Assembly (NCBI GenBank): GCA_002352145.1
Contig: DEHX01000169.1
Location: 1 to 11,604, forward strand
Reading direction: 5' to 3'
Length of the DNA: 11,604 nucleotides
Source of the DNA: Chitinophagaceae bacterium UBA2789
GTDB taxonomy: Bacteria; Bacteroidota; Bacteroidia; Chitinophagales; Chitinophagaceae
Position 1 is the first letter of the stretch. Every line of letters begins with the position of its first letter. Positions 7,037 through 11,604 of the stretch are shown here, one piece after another. The notes under the pieces were generated by a model. That model saw only the letters and a list, made by a program, of their open reading frames with translations. It was not told the DNA's origin and did no database searches. Both the position numbers and the translations under genes were made by a program.

Positions 7037-8290
7037 CTTACTCCTGATTGCTTCTACAGGATCCATTTTGGCAGCTTGCCGGGCCGGAATGAAGCCGGCA
7101 ATGATACCCACTGCTATACAAATGAATACTGCCATAACCATGTGTGAAGTAGATATAAATACAGGGAAATTGAGGGCCAAGGTCAATAGTTTGGTAAGCA
7201 GGAAAACCAGTGTCAGTCCTATAACTCCCCCTATGATGCATAAAAATGCAGATTCTAATAAAAATTCAGCCAGTATTACCCTTTTTTTGGCACCTAATGC
7301 TTTCTTCAATCCGATCTGGCTGGTTCTTTCTCTTACCGATACAAACATAATATTCGCCACACCGAACATGCCTACAATTAATGAGAGGGCGGCAATAGCC
7401 CAACCACCTATGTTGAGGTTTACGAACAAAGAACTGATGGCAGCGCTGAAATCGTTTATGTCGTTTAAAGCGAAATCTTCTTCTTTGGTAGGACTTAATT
7501 TATGAATAGCCCTCATAGTACCGGCCAGTTCGTCTTTCAGTGCCTTGCTGGTTACATTTTCCTTACCCTGCACCATTATAACCGGGTCGGCCTTCAACTC
7601 ATTGATAATAGTGCGGCCATACATATATGGCAGCAATACACTTTTATCAAACTCCCAGCCTCCAATCATTTGTTTTCCCTGTTTTTTAATGACGCCGATT
7701 ACTAATATCCTTTTGCCTCTTACTTGTATGATTTTTCCCGTCGCATACTCCGCTTTTGTAAAAAGCTTTTCTGCAATTTCATTTCCTATTACAGCCACAT
7801 TATTACCCCTTGAAAAATCTGCATCTGACATATACCGGCCATACTCAACACTGAATGATTGTATATCGTCAAAATCGTCTGATAAGCTGTAGATGTTTAC
7901 ATTCGAAAGCCTGCTGCCTTTATAGTCAACAGCATCGTTTACATTATTGGCAAAGGCTACAAACCGGGCATTGGCAGTTCCCTCTTTGATAAATTTCATT
8001 TCATGGTATTTCGGAACAGGCCTGTTTACATATTTCCACCAGGGGTAATCGGGGCCGCCTCCCGCACTGTAATCCCATTTATCAATATAAATAGTGTTAG
8101 CGCCTAATGATTTTACTTCATTCTGGATATTTTGTTCCAGGCTGTTGACGGTGGCCAGTACACCAATAATGCAAAAAATACCGATTGTAATGCCGAAGAG
8201 GGAAAGGAATGTTCGCAGTTTATTCTTCCACAGTTCCTGCAGGGCCATTAAAAAACTACTGCCAATAATTTCCAGTGTGCGCCGGAGCAT
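7034..8290 (-). CDS. ABC transporter permease of the MacB/FtsX type
   Basis: This protein has 418 residues from ATG at 8290. It has the four-helix MacB layout: a short amphipathic N-terminus ending in NKLRTFLSLFGITIG; TM1 directly after; a large periplasmic MacB_PCD domain of roughly 240 residues; then three helices near the C-terminus carrying the FtsX signatures VRERTSQIGLKKALGAKK and FIPARQAAKMDPVEAIR. Family members couple an ATPase in the cytoplasm to movement of a periplasmic domain, in export of lipoproteins, peptides or drugs or in signalling. The substrate here is unknown. No partner ATPase or periplasmic adaptor is in the window. The frame can be extended to a GTG at 8323, but a TAATTTTG promoter element lies between the two starts and homologues usually begin near the ATG, so 8290 is preferred. 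It is divergent from the four-helix protein gene. Confidence 0.92.
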   Translation of the reverse strand: MLRRTLEIIGSSFLMALQELWKNKLRTFLSLFGITIGIFCIIGVLATVNSLEQNIQNEVKSLGANTIYIDKWDYSAGGGPDYPWWKYVNRPVPKYHEMKFIKEGTANARFVAFANNVNDAVDYKGSRLSNVNIYSLSDDFDDIQSFSVEYGRYMSDADFSRGNNVAVIGNEIAEKLFTKAEYATGKIIQVRGKRILVIGVIKKQGKQMIGGWEFDKSVLLPYMYGRTIINELKADPVIMVQGKENVTSKALKDELAGTMRAIHKLSPTKEEDFALNDINDFSAAISSLFVNLNIGGWAIAALSLIVGMFGVANIMFVSVRERTSQIGLKKALGAKKRVILAEFLLESAFLCIIGGVIGLTLVFLLTKLLTLALNFPVFISTSHMVMAVFICIAVGIIAGFIPARQAAKMDPVEAIRSK

Positions 8291-8293
8291 AGG

Positions 8294-8301
8294 CAAAATT
8301 A
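8294..8301 (-). promoter_or_regulatory. -7 promoter element abutting the permease start codon
   Basis: Read on the minus strand this is TAATTTTG followed by CCT and then the ATG at 8290. The -7 consensus match is exact, and only three bases separate it from the start codon, predicting a leaderless or nearly leaderless message. No good -33 TTG is seen at standard spacing. The element argues against the upstream GTG at 8323 as the start. Confidence 0.5.
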
Positions 8302-8358
8302 ATTGTAAAATGGCGAAACCCACCGTCTTAATTTACCAGTGGTCAGGGGTTTATGATT

Positions 8359-8366
8359 TAAATTTG
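8359..8366 (+). promoter_or_regulatory. -7 promoter element of the four-helix membrane protein gene
   Basis: TAAATTTG followed by GC is an exact TAnnTTTG match, 16 bases before ATG at 8383. It points away from the permease promoter, 57 bases from it, within the 92-base divergent intergenic region (8291-8382). No clear -33 TTG is seen. Confidence 0.5.
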
Positions 8367-8382
8367 CGCCATACCCAAGTTT

Positions 8383-9024
8383 ATGCAGACAGAAGAACAA
8401 GAACCGGTTTTTTTGACAAACAGTACGGATGTCTTTTTCAGGAAAAGATATATTACCACCTGGGCATTTGCACTGGGATTACTTTTGTTTCTTCTTCCAT
8501 TCAGCCAGGTAAAATGCGGTACTGCTACGCTGGCTGAAAATAGTGGCCTGGGCATAGCTATGGGCTGGCAATGGAAAATAGCAATGATAGGCAGCAGCAA
8601 CGAGTTATTGAAGGCTCTCAAAAAGGATGAGCCGGATAATAAAAATTCTTTAAAGGAGAAACCCAATGTTTTTGCAATAGTGGCAATTCTGGCCGGTTTG
8701 ATTGGTCTTGTAATTTCTGTCATAGAATATAAAAACAGGTCACTGGTTACAATGTCTGCCGGGGTCCTGGGTGCCATTATGCTCATTGCCCTGTTGGTTC
8801 AGTTCAAGTTGGTTTTGCAGTCATCACTGAGTGATAAAGGCGATAAGGAAATGAACATGAGTTCCATTATCACGGTTCAGTTTACTATCTGGTATTTTAT
8901 TTCGGTATTTCTTTTTGGCACTGCTGCCTTTACCAGTTTTAAAAAATACAAGTTAGAGCTGCAGGATGCCCTGAAAAGGGCATATGATTTTGAATTTGAG
9001 CGGCAGCAGCGAATAACTGGGTAA
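8383..9024 (+). CDS. Predicted four-helix membrane protein of unknown function
   Basis: This 213-residue protein was not recognised as a named family. Four hydrophobic segments are visible at about residues 24-40, 97-113, 121-143 and 164-184, consistent with four membrane-spanning helices. A short hydrophilic N-terminus and a charged C-terminal tail (186-213, ending ERQQRITG) would both be cytoplasmic. The first helix ends in LPFSQVKCG, leading to an outside loop with the phrase ENSGLGIAMGWQW; a second outside loop follows helix 3. I have an impression of similar 'LP...KC...G' loops in other small Bacteroidota membrane proteins, but cannot verify it. It ends 75 bases before prfC on the same strand, and prfC has its own -7 element, so functional linkage is uncertain. 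Confidence 0.8.
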   Translation: MQTEEQEPVFLTNSTDVFFRKRYITTWAFALGLLLFLLPFSQVKCGTATLAENSGLGIAMGWQWKIAMIGSSNELLKALKKDEPDNKNSLKEKPNVFAIVAILAGLIGLVISVIEYKNRSLVTMSAGVLGAIMLIALLVQFKLVLQSSLSDKGDKEMNMSSIITVQFTIWYFISVFLFGTAAFTSFKKYKLELQDALKRAYDFEFERQQRITG

Positions 9025-9082
9025 AGCCGCGGTGGTGTATGAGCAATCCATATCTACAGGGTTAAAATCAGGCACTCTGCCT

Positions 9083-9090
9083 TACCTTTG
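9083..9090 (+). promoter_or_regulatory. -7 promoter element of prfC
   Basis: TACCTTTG followed by C is an exact TAnnTTTG match, nine bases before the ATG at 9100. A message from here would have a leader of only a few bases. The TTG at 9088-9090, which is in frame with prfC, is part of this element and therefore is not the start codon. No convincing -33 TTG is seen. Confidence 0.6.
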
Positions 9091-9099
9091 CCGGCATTT

Positions 9100-10683
9100 A
9101 TGAAGTATCACAACGAAATACAGCGCAGAAGGACCTTTGCCATTATATCTCACCCGGATGCCGGTAAGACCACCCTTACAGAGAAATTCCTCTTATTTGG
9201 AGGAGCCATCCAGGTGGCCGGTGCGGTTAAAAGTAATAAGATAAAGAAGCATGCCACTAGTGATTTTATGGAAATTGAACGGCAGCGGGGTATCTCTGTG
9301 GCTACTTCGGTGATGAGTTTTGAGTATAATAACTGTCTCATTAACCTGCTGGATACTCCCGGTCACAAGGATTTTGCAGAAGATACTTACAGGACATTAA
9401 CTGCGGTAGACAGTGTAATTCTTGTAGTGGACAGTGTGAACGGGGTAGAGGATCAAACCCGCAGGCTGATGGAAGTATGCCGTATGAGAGATACACCTGT
9501 AATTGTATTTATCAACAAGATGGACAGGGATGGCAAAAACCGGTTTGATCTGCTCGAGGAAATCGAGAAAGAGCTCAATATCGCTCTACACCCAATGACA
9601 TGGCCGATTAACAGCGGGAAGGATTTTAAAGGAGTTTACAATCTTGACCAGAGAAGTTTATTGTTATTCACCGCCAATACCAAGGCTGATGAAGACAGTA
9701 TTTCCATTTCAGATATAACTGATAAAATACTGGATGAAAAGCTGGGTGAAAAAGATGCAGCTCAACTAAGGGAGGATGTGGAATTGGTGGATGGGGTACA
9801 CGGTCAATTAAAAACTGATGAATACCTTGCCGGTAAAGTCGCCCCGGTTTTTTTTGGTAGTGCTATTAATAATTTTGGGGTGAAAGAAATGCTCGATACA
9901 TTCATCCGGATAGCCCCCACGCCAAGAAGCAGGCAGACAACTACCCGGTTGCTGAATGTGGAAGAAGAAAAAATGACCGGCTTTGTATTTAAAATACATG
10001 CCAACCTCGATCCCAAGCACAGGGACCGGATAGCATTCTTCAGGGTTTGTTCAGGTAGATTTGAACGCAATAAATACTTTCATCATGTGCGGCTGGACAA
10101 AGATGTCCGTTTCAGCAACCCCTACTCATTTATGGCTAGAGACAAAAGCATCATAGAGGATGCGTATGCCGGGGATGTGGTAGGATTATTTGATACGGGA
10201 AATTTTAAAATCGGAGATACCCTGACAGAAGGAGAAGAATTTTATTTTACCGGCATTCCGTCTTTTTCGCCTGAAATATTTAAAGAAGTGGTGAATAAAG
10301 ACCCAATGAAGACCAAGCAGTTGGAAAAAGGCCTCCTGCAGTTAACGGATGAAGGGGTGGCACAGCTTTTTACACAATTTGGCGGGAATAAAAAAATTAT
10401 TGGCTGTGTGGGGGAGCTTCAATTTGAGGTGATACAATACCGGCTTTTGCATGAATACGGTGCTTCGGTAGTTTTTAATACACTGCCTTTTTACAAGGCT
10501 TGCTGGCTTACAGCCAAAGATCCCGGGAAACTGGAAGACTTTTTGCGTTTTAAACAGGCCAATGCCGGAGAGGACAAAGACGGACATCCTGTTTACCTGG
10601 CACAAAGTGAATGGTTCTTGAATACAGAAAAATCCAATAACCCCGATATTGAATTTCATTTTACGTCTGAAATCCACAAATAA
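9100..10683 (+). CDS. prfC: Peptide chain release factor 3 (RF3)
   Basis: This 527-residue translational GTPase almost equals the 529 residues of E. coli RF3. It binds the ribosome after peptide release and drives RF1/RF2 off using GTP. Seen: P-loop HPDAGKTT (residues 18-25); a switch I/II region with RQRGISVATSV; DTPGHKDF starting at 85; and NKMD at 139-142. The GTPase domain is followed by an EF-Tu-like domain II (TGFVFKIHANLDPKHRDRIAF region) and the RF3-specific C-terminal domain, including GVVQ-like GCVGELQFEVIQYRL. GELQFEV and the RQRGIS form distinguish it from EF-G and TypA/LepA. The frame can begin at TTG 9088, but ATG 9100 is preferred because the TTG sits inside the promoter element. 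A GNAT acetyltransferase gene starts three bases after its TAA, implying one message. Confidence 0.96.
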   Translation: MKYHNEIQRRRTFAIISHPDAGKTTLTEKFLLFGGAIQVAGAVKSNKIKKHATSDFMEIERQRGISVATSVMSFEYNNCLINLLDTPGHKDFAEDTYRTLTAVDSVILVVDSVNGVEDQTRRLMEVCRMRDTPVIVFINKMDRDGKNRFDLLEEIEKELNIALHPMTWPINSGKDFKGVYNLDQRSLLLFTANTKADEDSISISDITDKILDEKLGEKDAAQLREDVELVDGVHGQLKTDEYLAGKVAPVFFGSAINNFGVKEMLDTFIRIAPTPRSRQTTTRLLNVEEEKMTGFVFKIHANLDPKHRDRIAFFRVCSGRFERNKYFHHVRLDKDVRFSNPYSFMARDKSIIEDAYAGDVVGLFDTGNFKIGDTLTEGEEFYFTGIPSFSPEIFKEVVNKDPMKTKQLEKGLLQLTDEGVAQLFTQFGGNKKIIGCVGELQFEVIQYRLLHEYGASVVFNTLPFYKACWLTAKDPGKLEDFLRFKQANAGEDKDGHPVYLAQSEWFLNTEKSNNPDIEFHFTSEIHK

Positions 10684-10686
10684 GCA

Positions 10687-11190
10687 ATGATCGTTTTTGA
10701 AACAGAAAGATTAATCGTCCGGCATTTTAGGAAGTCTGATGCGGATGATTTCTTTTTGTTGCAGGGCGATCCTGATGTAATGCGTTTTATACGGCCGGTA
10801 AAAAATAGGGAAGAAAGTGATGCCTTTCTGTTTGAAGCTATTGCCGGTTATACTGAACCCTGGATGGGGAGATGGGCGATCGAGGAAAAAGAGGCAGGCA
10901 GGTTTGTCGGATCATTTGTTGTAAACCCGATCCCCGGGGATAATGTTAAAACACAATTGGGCTATGCTTTTATTCCTGATTGCTGGGGGAAAGGTTTTGC
11001 AACTGAAGTTACAAGAGGGGGCCTGACTTATTTTAACTTGGTTACACCTTTACAGGAAATATATGGGGTAGTGGAGTCTGAGAATCTTGCTTCACAAAAA
11101 GTGCTCCTTAAGACAGGGTTTCAGCCATTTGACAAGTTTATGGAAGGTGAAAAGGAAATATTAAGATTCGTATTCAAAAGATCTACCTGA
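10687..11190 (+). CDS. GNAT-family N-acetyltransferase, RimJ/RimL-like
   Basis: This 167-residue protein is of the Acetyltransf_3 (RimJ/RimL/ribosomal-protein-serine acetyltransferase) subgroup. Seen: the N-terminal ETERLIVRHFRKSDADDF typical of this group (residues 5-22); the strand LGYAFIPDCWGKGFATE, in which WGKGFA (100-105) forms the acetyl-CoA pyrophosphate loop; and the late motif NLASQKVLLKTGF (133-145). It transfers acetyl from acetyl-CoA to an amine; the acceptor is unknown and is not implied by the family. It starts three bases after prfC, so it is probably cotranscribed and translationally coupled. Its TGA at 11188-11190 overlaps by 8 bases the end of the convergent secreted-protein gene. 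Confidence 0.9.
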   Translation: MIVFETERLIVRHFRKSDADDFFLLQGDPDVMRFIRPVKNREESDAFLFEAIAGYTEPWMGRWAIEEKEAGRFVGSFVVNPIPGDNVKTQLGYAFIPDCWGKGFATEVTRGGLTYFNLVTPLQEIYGVVESENLASQKVLLKTGFQPFDKFMEGEKEILRFVFKRST

Positions 11191-11604
11191 TAAGTGTAAA
11201 TGTTCCTTTTCGGAAAATATTATTTTCACAGGTTGTTTTGGCTTTAATCATATAGATAAAAACGGCGGGGTCTTGTGGTATACCCTTATACCTGCCATCC
11301 CAGCATTCTCCCGGATTCCTTGTAAAAAATATTCTTTCGCCCCAGCGGTTGTAAATGCTGAATTCAAGTTCCTGAATGATACCCCAGTACTTAATACCAT
11401 AGCAGTCATTTAGTCCGTCATTATTTGGCGTAAATGCAGTAGGCATCAGGTATCCGCCTTTGTTAGTGGCAGAAACGATTACCTGTACACTGTCTGTGTT
11501 TGTACAACCGTCAATATCAGTTCCCTGAACAAAATACTTTGTTGTCACAACAGGAGTTGCTACAGGTGAAGAGAGCAAAGGATTGTCCAATGAGGCAGCA
11601 GGTG
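11183..11604 (-). CDS. C-terminal part of a type IX-secreted protein (gliding-motility-associated sorting domain)
   Basis: The frame is open from the right edge to TAG at 11185-11183, giving 139 residues plus stop; the N-terminal part lies outside. It ends with the type B type IX secretion C-terminal domain (gliding-motility-associated family). Signatures are MPTAFTPNNDGLND, then LEFSIYNRWGERIF and the ending GTFTLIR. Before it is the end of an extracellular repeat with NPLLSSPVATPVVTTKYFV and TDIDGCTNTDSVQVIV. Repeats of this kind are common in large Bacteroidota surface proteins. The sorting domain directs export across the outer membrane through the PorV/PorU type IX system and attachment to or release at the surface. 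The TTG at 11590 is not a real start because the frame continues past it. This is the strongest marker that the DNA is from Bacteroidota. Confidence 0.93.
   Translation of the reverse strand, partial: PAASLDNPLLSSPVATPVVTTKYFVQGTDIDGCTNTDSVQVIVSATNKGGYLMPTAFTPNNDGLNDCYGIKYWGIIQELEFSIYNRWGERIFFTRNPGECWDGRYKGIPQDPAVFIYMIKAKTTCENNIFRKGTFTLIR

Noticed and set aside
7068..7505. 145-residue + strand open frame opposite the permease
   Set aside because: It is the antisense shadow of conserved FtsX helices; no promoter or family signal of its own.
8291..8323. GTG at 8323 as the permease start (eleven extra residues)
   Set aside because: A TAATTTTG promoter element lies inside the extension and the residues add nothing typical of the family.
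8094..8537. 147-residue + strand open frame across the permease start and the four-helix gene start
   Set aside because: It overlaps two well supported genes in other frames and its translation shows no family features.
8358..8786. 142-residue minus-strand open frame inside the four-helix gene
   Set aside because: Antisense shadow; the + strand frame has clear membrane helices and its own -7 element.
9088..9099. TTG at 9088 as an upstream start for prfC (four extra residues)
   Set aside because: The TTG is the last part of a perfect TACCTTTG promoter element, and ATG 9100 gives the expected RF3 length.
11213..11227. GAAAAT-ATT-ATTTTC hairpin as a terminator for the acetyltransferase gene
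   Set aside because: The six-base stem has a single GC pair, lacks a T-run and lies within the coding region of the secreted-protein gene.
11588..11590. TTG as the start of the sorting-domain protein
   Set aside because: The frame stays open to the window edge with matching repeat sequence, so this is an internal leucine.
1..11604. CRISPR arrays, tRNA or rRNA genes, transposons, phage genes
   Set aside because: No direct-repeat series, no cloverleaf-like or conserved rRNA strings, and no transposase or integrase motifs were seen in reading both strands.

Overview
The window looks like chromosomal DNA from a member of the Bacteroidota, most likely a Chitinophagaceae-type relative. That placement is inferred from three things. 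One gene encodes a type IX secretion (gliding-motility-associated) C-terminal sorting domain. Lipoprotein and TPR-CHAT architectures typical of the phylum are present. Most genes are preceded by the Bacteroidota -7 promoter element TAnnTTTG. No rRNA, tRNA, CRISPR array, insertion sequence or phage gene was seen, and no stretch longer than about 170 bases lacks a gene.

Layout: (1) At the left edge is the C-terminal tail of a + strand protein with a beta-sandwich (carboxypeptidase-regulatory-like) repeat. (2) At 172-3846, two minus-strand genes encode a putative lipoprotein of unknown function and, downstream, a 941-residue exported TPR-CHAT (caspase-like) protein with its own promoter. (3) A 171-bp divergent intergenic region separates these from a + strand NAD(P)-dependent enzyme resembling the lysine-ketoglutarate-reductase half of eukaryotic AASS (4018-5223). 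(4) At 5218-8290, a minus-strand run goes from a MacB/FtsX-type permease to tsaD (tRNA t6A37 synthesis) to a TrmN6-type tRNA A37 methyltransferase. The last of these overlaps the end of the oxidoreductase gene tail to tail. (5) At 8383-11190, a + strand run encodes an unrecognised four-helix membrane protein, release factor 3 (prfC) and a GNAT acetyltransferase three bases after prfC. (6) The right edge holds the C-terminal part of a large type IX-secreted protein on the minus strand, again overlapping its neighbour tail to tail.

The central part is mainly housekeeping for translation: two tRNA position-37 modifiers and RF3. The outer parts encode envelope and secreted proteins. The least explained part is the lipoprotein/TPR-CHAT pair, which predicts a caspase-fold protease outside the cytoplasm. 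A second theme is transcriptional: five genes carry (T/C)AnnTTTGC and a sixth carries TAAATTTG 3-33 bases before the start codon. This predicts very short or absent 5' leaders and settles two start codons (permease at 8290, prfC at 9100).
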